From positions 496,001-560,000 of the forward strand of contig NZ_PEBD01000008.1 in NCBI RefSeq assembly GCF_002735905.1: 64,000 bases of DNA, given 5' to 3'. Source of the stretch: Williamsia muralis. Lineage in GTDB: Bacteria > Actinomycetota > Actinomycetes > Mycobacteriales > Mycobacteriaceae. Positions 28,360 through 36,965 of this stretch are shown piece by piece. Positions within the stretch are counted from its first letter, which is position 1, and every line of letters begins with the position of its first letter. Below the pieces are notes generated by a model. That model was given only the letters and a program-made list of their open reading frames with translations, did no database searches and was not told the DNA's origin. Both the position numbers and the translations under genes were made by a program.

Positions 28360-29913
28360 ATGGGCAAGCCAGACACAGCCACATTCGACCGTTTGCGGGG
28401 GCTCATCGCCATCGACGACCCGGACGCCCGTTCCACCCGGCCGGTTCTCGAGGCGTTCACGGGCGAGGAAATGGCGACCATCCCGGTCGGTACCGCCGAC
28501 GACGTGCGGGCCGCGTTCGAGCGGGCGCGCGCCGCACAGGTCGAGTGGGCGAAACTCTGGCCGCGTGACCGGGCCAAGATCCTGATCGATTTCGCGGCCC
28601 TGGTGCTCAAGAACAGGGATGCGCTGGCCGACATGGCGCAGGCCGAGACCGGCAAAGCGCGCGCCTACGCCCAGGAGGAAGTGCTGGACGTTGCGATGAC
28701 CGCCCGGCACTACGCCAAAACCGGCCCCCGGCTGCTGGCGGCGAGCAAGGTGAAGGGGATGTTGCCGCTGGCCACCGACGCCCGCGTTCGATACCAGCCC
28801 AAGGGTGTCGTCGGCGTGATCTCGCCGTGGAACTACCCGATGACCCTGGCTGCCTCGGACGGGGTCGCTGCACTGATGGCCGGTAATGCGGTGGTGCTCA
28901 AGCCCGACAGCCAGACGCCGTATTGCGCCCTCGCCGTGGTCGAGTTGCTCTACCAGGCAGGCCTGCCGAAGGATCTGTTCGCCGTGGTGCCCGGACCGGG
29001 TTCTGTTGTGGGACAAGAGATCTTGGCGCAGGCCGACTACCTCATGTTCACCGGGTCTTCGGAAACCGGCGCGCAACTCGCCGAGCAGGCCGGCCGTCGC
29101 CTCATCGGTTTCTCGGCCGAACTCGGTGGCAAGAACCCGATGATCATCACCAAGACCGCCGACATCGACAATGCTGTCGAAGGTGCAGTGCGCGCCTGCT
29201 TCTCGAACTCGGGACAACTCTGCATCTCGATCGAACGGATCTACGTCGAGAAGCCGATCGCCGATGAGTTCTCCGCCAAGTTCGCTCAGCGGGTGTCGGC
29301 GATGAAGGTGGGCAAGTCCTACGACTTCTCCACGGAGATGGGGTCGTTGGCCTCGGCGGACCAGGTCGACACCGCCGAACGGCACGTCGAAGACGCCAAG
29401 TCCAAGGGCGCCGTGGTTCTCGCCGGCGGACACCGCCGCCCCGAACTCGGTCCCTTCTTCTTCGAGCCGACCGTTCTGTCCGGGGTTGCCGACGGGATGG
29501 AGTCGTTTGCCGGCGAGACTTTCGGACCGGTTGTCGCCATCTATCCGGTGGAGTCCGTGGACGAGGCCATCGAAGAGGCCAACAACACCGAATACGGCCT
29601 CAACGCAAGCGTTTTCGCCGGGTCATCGGAAGAAGGCCGCAAGATTGCCGCCGAATTGCGCGCCGGCACGGTCAACTTGAACGAGGGCTACGCGGCGGCA
29701 TGGGGTTCCACTGCGGCTCCGATGGGCGGTATGGGCAAGTCGGGCGTAGGCCGCCGTCACGGCGCCGAAGGGCTTCTCAAATACACCGAGCCCCAGACGA
29801 TTGCCGAGCAGCGGGTGATCGGTCTGGGTGGCATCAAGGGCGTGCCGCAGGGCCTGTTCCTGCGGACCGTCCCGGCGTTCGTGAAGTCGCTGAAGTTCTT
29901 GCCCGGTCGCTGA
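28360..29913 (+). CDS. gabD2: Succinate-semialdehyde dehydrogenase (NADP+)
   Basis: A 517-residue aldehyde dehydrogenase, the same length as mycobacterial GabD2 within one residue. The NADP-site motif is SPWNYPM, the general base is E254 in AELGGKN, and the nucleophile is C288 in NSGQLCIS. It oxidises succinate semialdehyde to succinate, completing GABA degradation or a bypass of the 2-oxoglutarate dehydrogenase step. ATG 28360 is preferred to TTG 28354 because TAGGAG lies at the usual distance. A strong hairpin follows the stop. Confidence 0.93.
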   Translation: MGKPDTATFDRLRGLIAIDDPDARSTRPVLEAFTGEEMATIPVGTADDVRAAFERARAAQVEWAKLWPRDRAKILIDFAALVLKNRDALADMAQAETGKARAYAQEEVLDVAMTARHYAKTGPRLLAASKVKGMLPLATDARVRYQPKGVVGVISPWNYPMTLAASDGVAALMAGNAVVLKPDSQTPYCALAVVELLYQAGLPKDLFAVVPGPGSVVGQEILAQADYLMFTGSSETGAQLAEQAGRRLIGFSAELGGKNPMIITKTADIDNAVEGAVRACFSNSGQLCISIERIYVEKPIADEFSAKFAQRVSAMKVGKSYDFSTEMGSLASADQVDTAERHVEDAKSKGAVVLAGGHRRPELGPFFFEPTVLSGVADGMESFAGETFGPVVAIYPVESVDEAIEEANNTEYGLNASVFAGSSEEGRKIAAELRAGTVNLNEGYAAAWGSTAAPMGGMGKSGVGRRHGAEGLLKYTEPQTIAEQRVIGLGGIKGVPQGLFLRTVPAFVKSLKFLPGR

Positions 29914-29920
29914 CCGACGG

Positions 29921-29949
29921 TGCCGGCCGCGTTTTCCGCGCGGCCGGCA
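29921..29949. terminator. Hairpin between convergent gabD2 and DUF309 genes
   Basis: TGCCGGCCGCG and CGCGGCCGGCA form a perfect 11-bp stem around a seven-base loop (TTTTCCG). It starts eight bases after the gabD2 stop and ends five bases before the opposite-strand stop, so it can terminate both genes. No long T-run follows. Confidence 0.75.
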
Positions 29950-29953
29950 TCAC

Positions 29954-30385
29954 TTACCGCGTGTCCTGGACCTGTAGTTCTGCACACGCGATGATGGCGT
30001 CCAGATCGAGGCCGTACGGCGTCGCGTCGACCAGGCTGTAACGCAGGAGCCGACCGGCGCCGCGTTCGACGAGACGTTCAGCGCCCCTGGGGTTCCCGCG
30101 CAGATGATGCGTCAGACCGACGCAGATCTGGGCCAACCCCTGCCAGAGTTCCCGTTCGTCGGGCGGGCATGTCTTCCAGCGGACCTCGAACACCTCGTGG
30201 GCTGCGAACGGACGTCCGGCGTCAATGAGTTGACGTGCCAGCGCGATGGTTTCGGCGGGTGGTAACGGCTCCTCGGAGACCGGTTCGACACCTTCGGCGC
30301 CGTACGGCAGCGGCCGGCCCAGCTCGTCGCGAGGCCTTGCCTGCCGTGCGCGGCCGTCGGGGTCGCGGTCGCGACGCTCAGGCAT
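29954..30385 (-). CDS. DUF309 protein
   Basis: A 143-residue protein with the DUF309 core: ALARQLIDAGRPFAAHEVFEVRWK ... LWQGLAQICVGLTHHLRGN. The FAAHEV(F/L)E and W(R/K) residues are the family signature, probably a metal or small-ligand site; the function is unknown. The first ~45 residues are charged and low-complexity. ATG 30385 is chosen because it overlaps the preceding small gene by 8 bp; a longer frame reads into that gene. Confidence 0.82.
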   Translation of the reverse strand: MPERRDRDPDGRARQARPRDELGRPLPYGAEGVEPVSEEPLPPAETIALARQLIDAGRPFAAHEVFEVRWKTCPPDERELWQGLAQICVGLTHHLRGNPRGAERLVERGAGRLLRYSLVDATPYGLDLDAIIACAELQVQDTR

Positions 30386-30581
30386 CGTCCACCTCGTTGC
30401 TCGTTCTGCCGCCCAGCCAGTCGAGGACCGCAGGATCGTCCGATTGCAGGCGCTGTACTTCTTCCCCACCGGCGCAGGTGCACATCGAGATCGTCACGGC
30501 AGAGGCGGTCCGGGACGTCACGCGCCATACCGCACCTGAATCCGTCCACCGGATCAGCGATTCGATCACGTTCTCGTCCAC
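30378..30581 (-). CDS. Small conserved-looking protein coupled to DUF309 gene
   Basis: A 67-residue protein: VIESLIRWTDSGAVWRV, then TISMCTCAGGEEVQRLQSDDPAVLDWLGGR. The Cys-x-Cys followed by Gly-Gly-Glu-Glu and the helix-like end suggest a small folded domain. I recall similar actinobacterial small proteins but can give no function. It overlaps the DUF309 start by 8 bp (ATGCCTGA), which supports reality and coupling. Confidence 0.6.
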   Translation of the reverse strand: MDENVIESLIRWTDSGAVWRVTSRTASAVTISMCTCAGGEEVQRLQSDDPAVLDWLGGRTSNEVDDA

Positions 30582-30612
30582 GATTCCTCCCTGCCGGCGG
30601 TCGGTGTCAAAA

Positions 30613-31056
30613 CTATCCCGTCACATACCAACTCTGGGACAGCAGCAGGATCCCGGCAGCGACGAGCGCGGCCACCTTGAGCACTTCGGCGCCGATGTAC
30701 ACGTGATGTGCGTGCGACCTCGGCGCTTGCTCGCCGGCGATCACCCGATCCGACCGACGGGTGAGTGGCGGCCGGACCACGATGACCTGGAACGCGAGGA
30801 TGGCGATCGCACACAGGCATGGAATCAGCACTCGGTACGGGACGTCGCCGAGCACCATCGCGATCGCCAATACAACCGCAAGGACCGCCTCGACTGTGTT
30901 CAGCGCCCGGAACACCAGCCGACCGATGCCCAGTCCCGTCTTCAGATCCACCCCGGGAGCGCGGAACTTCAGTGGAGCTTCCAGGAAGGAGATGGCCAGG
31001 ACCATCCCCAGCCAGATGAAGACACTGGCGGTTGCGAAGGCTTGTGCTGTTGTCAT
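30613..31056 (-). CDS. Four-helix membrane protein
   Basis: A 147-residue protein with four hydrophobic segments. The FIWLGMVLAISFLEAPLKFRAPGV stretch ends the first, and SHAHHVYIGAEVLKV precedes the last. Histidines in that loop could be a metal or haem ligand, but this is speculative. No family function is known to me. ATG 31056 is chosen over a start five codons upstream because it opens the first helix. It is divergent from the NmrA-like gene. Confidence 0.7.
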   Translation of the reverse strand: MTTAQAFATASVFIWLGMVLAISFLEAPLKFRAPGVDLKTGLGIGRLVFRALNTVEAVLAVVLAIAMVLGDVPYRVLIPCLCAIAILAFQVIVVRPPLTRRSDRVIAGEQAPRSHAHHVYIGAEVLKVAALVAAGILLLSQSWYVTG

Positions 31057-31166
31057 GCTGCGGGGTCCCATCGTTCGAAGGCGTTCGCAGTGCCATCATC
31101 GAGGACAACGTGCCGCGAGCAAAAGCACGCTCTCGCGCTGCGAGTCCACGACGACGGGAGAGCCCG

Positions 31167-32015
31167 GTGACCCAACACCCATCCATCGCGGTCACGGGAG
31201 CCAGCGGCAATGTCGGTGGTTCCGTTGCGCGTGCCCTGTCGGGGGCCGGGGCACCTCTCCGGTTGGTGGTGCGTTCGCGCGGGCGCGCGCCGGTGTTGCC
31301 CGGGGCAGCGGTCGCGGAGACGAGCTACGGCGACCACGAGGCCGCGGTCGCCGCACTCGCGGACGTCGACACATTGTTCATGGTGTCGGCCTCGGAGAGC
31401 GCAGACCGGTTGGACCAACATCGCACGTTCGTCGATGCGGCTGTCCGGGCAGGTGTGCAACACATCGTCTACACGTCGTTCCTGAATGCGGCACCCGACG
31501 CGACTTTCACTCTCGCGCGCGATCATTGGGCAACGGAGGAGCACATCCGTGCATCAGGTGTGCAATTCACGTTCTTGCGCGACAGCTTCTACATCGACTT
31601 CTTGCCGAGCCTCGCCGGCACCGACGGCGTGATCCGTGGCCCGGCCGGCGACGGCGCGGTGGGTGCAGTGGCGCGTGCCGACGTCGCGCGAGTGGCGATC
31701 GAGGTTCTCTCCGATCCGGCATCACACCGGGGTGAGACGTACGACCTCACCGGTCGCGAATCACTCACCTTCGACGAGGTGGCGCGGATTCTCTCCGAAA
31801 CCAGTGGTCGCACAGTCACATTCCACAACGAGACGATCGATGAAGCCTACGAGTCACGCAAATCGTATGGGGCGCCGGACTGGCAATTGGATGCTTGGGT
31901 GTCCACTTACACCGCGATTGCGGCGGGTGAACTGGCAACGGTGACCGACAGTGTGGAGACCATCACTGGCCGGCCGCCGATGACATTGCGCGACTTCGTC
32001 GTCGGCTCGGCGTGA
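31167..32015 (+). CDS. NmrA/QOR2-like NAD(P)H-binding protein
   Basis: A 282-residue atypical short-chain dehydrogenase. A Rossmann motif GASGNVGGSVARAL lies at residues ~9-22; VRAGVQHIVYTSFLNAAPDATF, FLRDSFYIDFLP and VARADVARVAIEVLSDP are the NmrA/SDR_a5 pattern. Related proteins are NADPH:quinone reductases or redox-sensing regulators lacking the Tyr-Lys pair. GTG 31167 with GGGAG upstream is chosen; longer frames read through unlikely sequence. Confidence 0.85.
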   Translation: MTQHPSIAVTGASGNVGGSVARALSGAGAPLRLVVRSRGRAPVLPGAAVAETSYGDHEAAVAALADVDTLFMVSASESADRLDQHRTFVDAAVRAGVQHIVYTSFLNAAPDATFTLARDHWATEEHIRASGVQFTFLRDSFYIDFLPSLAGTDGVIRGPAGDGAVGAVARADVARVAIEVLSDPASHRGETYDLTGRESLTFDEVARILSETSGRTVTFHNETIDEAYESRKSYGAPDWQLDAWVSTYTAIAAGELATVTDSVETITGRPPMTLRDFVVGSA

Positions 32016-32187
32016 CCGTCCACGGACGCTGAGGATCCGGCGGGAGCGCTCGTCAGCACCCCTGTGGTGTGCCGGAGGTTTTCGATCGTCGCTCGCAGGC
32101 TATGTCTACCTGGAACAAACGTTGTGGAAACAGCTGGCCTTCGAGCGACGTGGGCCGGCACATTCTCGGCTACACCAGGAGATGCGA

Positions 32188-33528
32188 ATGACGGCTGATG
32201 CCGAAACGGGAACACAGGCAACAGGCGATGAGCCCGCATCCAAACTGAAGCGGAAGATTACCGGCCCGCTGCTGTTCTTGTTCATCTTGGGTGACGTGCT
32301 CGGAGCCGGTATCTACGCCCTGATGGGAGTGCTGTCCGAAGAGGTGGGTGGTGCACTCTGGGCGCCGCTGATCGTCGCCCTTCTACTGGCCCTGCTCACC
32401 GCCGGCTCCTATGCCGAATTGGTCACCAAATATCCGCAGGCCGGCGGCGCAGCGATCTTCGCCGAGCGGGCCTTCAAGCAACCGATCGTCTCGTTCCTCG
32501 TAGGTTTCTGCATGCTGGCTGCAGGAGTCACGAGCGCAGCCGGACTGGCGCTGGCCTTCTCCGGCGAATACCTCAAGACCTTCATCGATGTGCCGACCGT
32601 ACCGGCCGCGCTGGTGTTCCTGGCACTGGTGGCCTGCTTGAACGCACGCGGCATCAGTGAGTCGGTGAAGAGCAACGTGGTCATGACGATCATCGAGGTC
32701 AGTGGACTGGTCATCGTCATCGCAGTGGTGGGGGTGATGCTCGGTGAAGGTAGAGGTGACGTGTCCCGGGTGACCGAGTTCCCGGACGGCTCAACCCCCG
32801 CGATGGCCATCCTCAGCGGTGCCATCATCGCGTACTACTCGTTTGTCGGATTCGAGACCTCGGCCAATGTTGCCGAAGAGATCCGCAATCCCAGTCGTGT
32901 GTATCCCTTGGCCCTCTTCGGGTCGTTGGCGACTGCTGGGCTCGTTTATGTGCTGGTGGGACTCGCCAGCTCGATCGCCCTCCCCGCGAGCACCTTGTCC
33001 GAGTCGTCGGGACCGCTGCTGGCCGTTGTCGGGGAGTCCGGTGTCGGCATCCCCGACTGGGTCTTCAGCCTGATCGCACTGGTGGCCGTGGCCAACGGCG
33101 CTCTGCTCACGATGATCATGGCCAGTCGTCTCACCTTCGGTATGGCCGAACACAGGCTTCTGCCGAGCGCACTGGGGAAGGTGCTGCCCAAGCGGCGCAC
33201 CCCGTGGGCGGCGATCGTGGCGACGACGTTGGTGGCCATGCTGCTCACACTCACCGGCGACCTGTCGACATTGGCCGAGACGGTGGTGCTTCTGCTGTTG
33301 TTCGTGTTCATCTCCACGAATATCGCTGTGTTGGTGCTTCGTCGGGATCCTGTGCAACACAAACACTTTCGGGTTCCGACAGTCATTCCGATTCTAGGTG
33401 TCGCCTCGTGCGTGCTGCTGCTGACCCAGCAGAGCGGTGAGGTCTGGATGTATGGCGGCCTCCTTCTTGCGGTGGGTATCGCGCTCCATTTCGTTGCGGT
33501 CTGGGTGCGTCGACGTGCTGCCGCGTGA
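32188..33528 (+). CDS. APC-family amino acid permease
   Basis: A 446-residue transporter with twelve hydrophobic segments. The first helix has GDVLGAGIYALMG, the broken-helix substrate motif of APC proteins, and helix six has IIAYYSFVGFETSANVAEEIRNP, typical of the family. It would import an amino acid or amine with protons. ATG 32188 is chosen because AGGAG lies seven bases upstream; ATG 32182 is possible. It stands alone between an oxidoreductase and DUF1990. Confidence 0.9.
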   Translation: MTADAETGTQATGDEPASKLKRKITGPLLFLFILGDVLGAGIYALMGVLSEEVGGALWAPLIVALLLALLTAGSYAELVTKYPQAGGAAIFAERAFKQPIVSFLVGFCMLAAGVTSAAGLALAFSGEYLKTFIDVPTVPAALVFLALVACLNARGISESVKSNVVMTIIEVSGLVIVIAVVGVMLGEGRGDVSRVTEFPDGSTPAMAILSGAIIAYYSFVGFETSANVAEEIRNPSRVYPLALFGSLATAGLVYVLVGLASSIALPASTLSESSGPLLAVVGESGVGIPDWVFSLIALVAVANGALLTMIMASRLTFGMAEHRLLPSALGKVLPKRRTPWAAIVATTLVAMLLTLTGDLSTLAETVVLLLLFVFISTNIAVLVLRRDPVQHKHFRVPTVIPILGVASCVLLLTQQSGEVWMYGGLLLAVGIALHFVAVWVRRRAAA

Positions 33529-33609
33529 CGCGGTCGTCTCGGGGTGTGAACAGCGCCGACGAGGTCGCGAAGCAGCCCGCGGGCAAATCCGGGTGGGTAG
33601 GCTCCGCAG

Positions 33610-34164
33610 ATGAGCAAACCATCTGTCCGGCCGATGAATTCGGACACGGCGGGCCGTTTGCGGGCGGCGGAGTTCACCTACGCGGAGGTCGGCGCGACCG
33701 AGACCGGTATGCCGTCCGGTTACCACCACCTACGACGAGAGAGGGTCGTGGGGTCGGGCGCTACGGTGTTCCGTGAACTCGGTGACGCTGTTCTGAGTTG
33801 GCAGGTGCAGCTCGGCGCCGGCCTGACGGTGACCAGTCCGGATGCAAGAGTCAGCGAAGGAAGCGTCGGGCTGGTCGGGCTCGGCGTGGGTGCGGCCAGG
33901 CTGAAGGCGCCGGTGCGAGTTGTGTACGTGCTCGACGAGCCCGGTCGCTGCGGTTTCGCCTACGGCACCTTGCCTGGCCACCCAGAAGCAGGTGAGGAGT
34001 TGTTCTGCATCGAGCACCGAGCCGACGACAGTGTGGTGCTGGTGGTCGCGGCCTTCTCACGCCCACACTCGGTTCTCGCCAGGGCGGGCGGACCGCTCGG
34101 GAGACTCGGTCAACGCCTGGTGACGAAGCGTTATCTTCGTGCGCTGGACAATCCGGAAAGCTGA
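33610..34164 (+). CDS. DUF1990 protein
   Basis: A 184-residue protein with the DUF1990 pattern: GYHHLRRERVVGSGATVF, LSWQVQLGAGL, APVRVVYVLDEPGRCGFAYGTLPGHPEAGEELFCIEH. The CGFAYGTLPGHPE(A/S)GEE core is nearly invariant in the family. The function is unknown; the fold is probably a ligand-binding barrel related to START proteins. GGGTAGG precedes the ATG. Its 3' end overlaps the convergent MerR gene by 34 bp. Confidence 0.85.
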   Translation: MSKPSVRPMNSDTAGRLRAAEFTYAEVGATETGMPSGYHHLRRERVVGSGATVFRELGDAVLSWQVQLGAGLTVTSPDARVSEGSVGLVGLGVGAARLKAPVRVVYVLDEPGRCGFAYGTLPGHPEAGEELFCIEHRADDSVVLVVAAFSRPHSVLARAGGPLGRLGQRLVTKRYLRALDNPES

Positions 34165-34544
34165 TCCGGCGCCGTCGAAGCGTTCATGGCATCGCGCACA
34201 TGCGTTCGTAGCTCGGAGATTCCGGCTCTTTGTGTCCGAAGACGACGCATCGCGTCGGCCAGCTGATTTTCGCGCTCGTCGAGTTGCCGTAGCGCTTCAC
34301 GGCGTTCCTCGTCTGTCGCTTCGTCGGGGTCGGCGCACGCGACGCGAAGGATGAAAGCGGACTCCGACAACGACAGTCCTGACGCCAACAGGCAGCGGAT
34401 GTCCTCGACGGTCTGCACGTCCTCTTTCTGGTACCGCCGATAGCCGTTCGGATCACGCGTCGGCGTCAGCAGGCCTGCCTTCTCGTAGTGCCGGAGCATG
34501 CGGGAACTGGCGCCGGTGATGTCACTCAAGTCGCTGATGCGCAT
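34131..34544 (-). CDS. MerR-family transcriptional regulator
   Basis: A 137-residue MerR-type activator. The N-terminal winged helix (RISDLSDITGASSRMLRHYEKAGLLTP, GYRRYQKEDV) is followed by a dimerisation helix (residues ~80-115). The short effector end has no Cys cluster, so metal sensing is unlikely and an organic or redox signal is more probable. It is divergent from a quinone-reductase-like gene, with a palindromic site in the 63-base gap, so it most likely controls that gene. Confidence 0.9.
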   Translation of the reverse strand: MRISDLSDITGASSRMLRHYEKAGLLTPTRDPNGYRRYQKEDVQTVEDIRCLLASGLSLSESAFILRVACADPDEATDEERREALRQLDERENQLADAMRRLRTQRAGISELRTHVRDAMNASTAPDQLSGLSSARR

Positions 34545-34568
34545 CGATGCCTCTTCTCGAGATGGACC

Positions 34569-34600
34569 TTGACTTTGACACTGATGTCATAGTTTACCGT
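34569..34600 (+). promoter_or_regulatory. MerR operator/promoter candidate
   Basis: TGACA (34576-34580) and TGTCA (34585-34589) form a 5-4-5 inverted repeat, flanked by TTGACT (34569-34574) and a TAGTTT (34590-34595). MerR sites typically lie between abnormally spaced -35 and -10 elements. The exact element assignment is uncertain because there are two overlapping TTGAC sequences. Confidence 0.5.
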
Positions 34601-34607
34601 CGCCGGT

Positions 34608-35273
34608 ATGAGCAACGCAGATCAGCACCCCGATGTCATCCTGGTGGTTGTCCACCCCGACACCCAATCGGTCACCTGGAATGTGGCCCGAGCGATGAAA
34701 GAGAGCATCGCGGCCGAAAACCTCACTGCCACAACGTACGACCTGGCGGCGTCGGGATTCGACCCCGCCTTCAACAACGACGATCTCGCACACTTCCGGG
34801 GGCTCGCCGGGGTCCCCGTGGACGTCGCGGAGCAACAGCAGATGTTGCGCTCTGCCGCAGCGGTGGTGTTGGTTTTCCCGGTCTATTGGTGGTCGCTGCC
34901 TGCACTCGCCAAGGGCTGGATCGACCGCGTCTTCACACGCGGCTTCGCCTATGACGATCGAGTCGCCGACGCCCCGAGCGCCATCAAAGGCCTGCATCTG
35001 GTGGCTATCGGCGGAATAGATGAAGGGACTCATCAGCGCCACGGATACAAGAAGGCGATGACGCTGCAGATGATCCATGGGATCGCGGACTACTCGCGCA
35101 TCGAGGCGTCATCGCTCGAATTCCTCTACGACGCAGATTCCGACGACCCGGCCGTTCGACGTGAACTGATCGCTCAGGCCGAGGTCATCGGCGCCAAGAT
35201 CGCGGCGAGTGTGGTCGGGCAACGCGAACCGGCATCACCACAACAGCTTTCGTCTCTCGGGCTATCGACGTAG
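34608..35273 (+). CDS. NAD(P)H:quinone oxidoreductase-like flavoprotein
   Basis: A 221-residue flavodoxin-fold protein of the NQO1/MdaB class. VVVHPDTQSVTWNVARAM is the FMN/FAD phosphate loop, AAVVLVFPVYWWSLPALAKGWIDRVFTRGFAY is the diagnostic central motif, and a late GIDEGTHQRHGY loop follows. It would reduce quinones by two electrons in the cytosol, a protection against redox cycling. It is probably activated by the divergent MerR protein. Its last 12 bases overlap the convergent lysine-rich gene. Confidence 0.9.
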   Translation: MSNADQHPDVILVVVHPDTQSVTWNVARAMKESIAAENLTATTYDLAASGFDPAFNNDDLAHFRGLAGVPVDVAEQQQMLRSAAAVVLVFPVYWWSLPALAKGWIDRVFTRGFAYDDRVADAPSAIKGLHLVAIGGIDEGTHQRHGYKKAMTLQMIHGIADYSRIEASSLEFLYDADSDDPAVRRELIAQAEVIGAKIAASVVGQREPASPQQLSSLGLST

Positions 35274-35882
35274 TCGCCTGACGGCCAGGAAGATGAGCGC
35301 CAAGAAAACCACAGCGCTGCCGATTTTTATAACCGGGCCTGTTGTCGCCGGCTCAGGCAGAGGCAGAGGTTCCGTGCGCTTGAGAGCTGTGAACCGGGCC
35401 TGCTGATCCTCGTCCGGAGCGGGCGCCGAGGGTTTCGGGTGTGTGGGTTCCGGTGTCGCGGCCGGGGCGGGAGCGGTCTTGGGAGACGGGGGAGCTGCCG
35501 ACTGTGCCGGGGTCGACTTCGGTGGAGCCGTGTTGCCCGGCTTGCCGGGACCCTTGCGTACCGGAGGCTTCTTGGCGGGTGCCTTCTTCGATACGACGTG
35601 TTCGGCGTTGGCGTGATCGGGTGTGCCGGCGTCGGAGCCACTCGGCGCAGACGCCTTCGTGGGTGGAGTGTTGCCGGGCCCAGCCTTTTTCGCCGGGGCC
35701 TTCTTGGCGGCAGTCTTCTTCGCAACGTCCTTCTTGGGGGCGGCTTTTTTCGCCGTCTTCTTGGCAGCAGTCTTCGCGGCGGCCTTTTTCTCCGGAGCCT
35801 TTTTCGCAGCCGCCTTCTTGGCCGGCGGGGCGGGGCGCTCGCCCGACTGATCGGAGTCGGGCTGGGAGTCCGGGTCGGCCAT
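35262..35882 (-). CDS. Lysine/alanine-rich tail-anchored protein
   Basis: A 206-residue low-complexity protein. Residues ~20-70 consist of KKAA/KKAP repeats like the tails of histone H1 and mycobacterial HupB; ~70-165 are Pro/Ala/Lys-rich; the C-terminus has a single hydrophobic helix (IGSAVVFLALIFLAV) followed by RRLRR. There is no signal peptide, so the likely topology is a tail anchor with a cationic domain in the cytoplasm. AGGAG lies 10 bases before the ATG. Function is unknown: DNA or ribosome tethering at the membrane, or binding to anionic cell-wall polymers, are both guesses. Confidence 0.75.
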   Translation of the reverse strand: MADPDSQPDSDQSGERPAPPAKKAAAKKAPEKKAAAKTAAKKTAKKAAPKKDVAKKTAAKKAPAKKAGPGNTPPTKASAPSGSDAGTPDHANAEHVVSKKAPAKKPPVRKGPGKPGNTAPPKSTPAQSAAPPSPKTAPAPAATPEPTHPKPSAPAPDEDQQARFTALKRTEPLPLPEPATTGPVIKIGSAVVFLALIFLAVRRLRR

Positions 35883-36032
35883 ACGGCTCACTCCTTCGAA
35901 GACGGACGGACTGATCACCGCGTCTCGACGAGGCCCCGAAGTTCTGATCCAGGCTGGCACCGAGCCACGAGGCGACGCCACGCGTACGTGGCTGCGCCGT
36001 CGTCAATCATGCCCGGTTCCGGCTGGTTCGGC

Positions 36033-36959
36033 TCAGCTGGGTGCGGTGGTCCCGAGCCCGGCGGCCAGTCCGATGACAACCGCCATCAACAGCACCTCGA
36101 CGATCGCGCGTCGCAGCGATGCCTTTTCGGAACTGCGATGGGTGTGGGCCGAAGGCAGCCACCGCCGCCGTTGGTCGGCAGCCACCGCAAGCAACGCCAC
36201 CATGCCCACCGACTTCGCAAGCAGGATCCGGCCGTAACCCGTGGACCAGACCTCGCTGATCGAATCCAACTCCAGCAAGGCAGCGACCACACCGCTGACG
36301 ATCAATACCAGGACCAGCCATTGCGCGTACCGCGAGAACACGGGCAGCACGGTTGCCCAGCCCTTTCGGCCGCGGACGGTGAGGGCGAGAGCCGCGAGAG
36401 AACCGCACCACCAGCTCGCCGCGAGTACATGCACGGCGATCAGCAATGCTCCACCGGTCAGCTGTCCCAGATGCCCGGTGACGGGTCCGATCAACAGACC
36501 CAACGCGGCGAGGGCGCCGACGGCTTCGGGCGCGATCAGACTCGGATACCGGATCCAGACCGCGCAGAACAAGGTGACCGCCAGCGCGCACATCGCCGCG
36601 ATCAGACCCGCGGTGGTGCCGTTGACCCGAAAGAAGTCGTTGATGCCCACCTCGTGCGGTGCGAGCCCCGTTCGTTCGGCGGCACCCAGCCATGCACCCA
36701 CCAGCAGAGACACCGCCCACACTGCAGCGAGCACCGATGCCAGACGCAGCACCGGCGGGGTGAGCTCGTCGCCGCCTAAGAGTTTGACGGTGGACAGCCC
36801 GAGAACGGTCATCCCGGCGAGCAAGGCGACGGCCCCCGCGATCGATTCGGCTTCGGGGCCGGCGGGACGGGCGAGCGCCCAGGCCAGCAACAAGCCCAGC
36901 CAGACCGCGGGCACGGCGACGAGCAACCACTCGCGCCGCGCCGCGCCCGCGGTCGTCAC
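36033..36959 (-). CDS. copD: Copper resistance D-family membrane protein
   Basis: A 308-residue protein with about eight to nine transmembrane helices of the CopD family. TAGLIAAMCALAVTLFCAVWIRYP and LLIAVHVLAASWWCGSLAALAL are the typical segments, the latter with the conserved His and Trp. CopD works with periplasmic CopC in copper import or handling. The start is six bases after the copC stop, so the two genes are one unit. Confidence 0.88.
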   Translation of the reverse strand: MTTAGAARREWLLVAVPAVWLGLLLAWALARPAGPEAESIAGAVALLAGMTVLGLSTVKLLGGDELTPPVLRLASVLAAVWAVSLLVGAWLGAAERTGLAPHEVGINDFFRVNGTTAGLIAAMCALAVTLFCAVWIRYPSLIAPEAVGALAALGLLIGPVTGHLGQLTGGALLIAVHVLAASWWCGSLAALALTVRGRKGWATVLPVFSRYAQWLVLVLIVSGVVAALLELDSISEVWSTGYGRILLAKSVGMVALLAVAADQRRRWLPSAHTHRSSEKASLRRAIVEVLLMAVVIGLAAGLGTTAPS

Positions 36960-36965
36960 TGTGCG

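Noticed and set aside
26184-28655. Long minus-strand frame overlapping lysX, the S4 gene and rraA
   Set aside because: Its sequence is Arg/Pro/Ser-rich antisense of known genes and has no domain.
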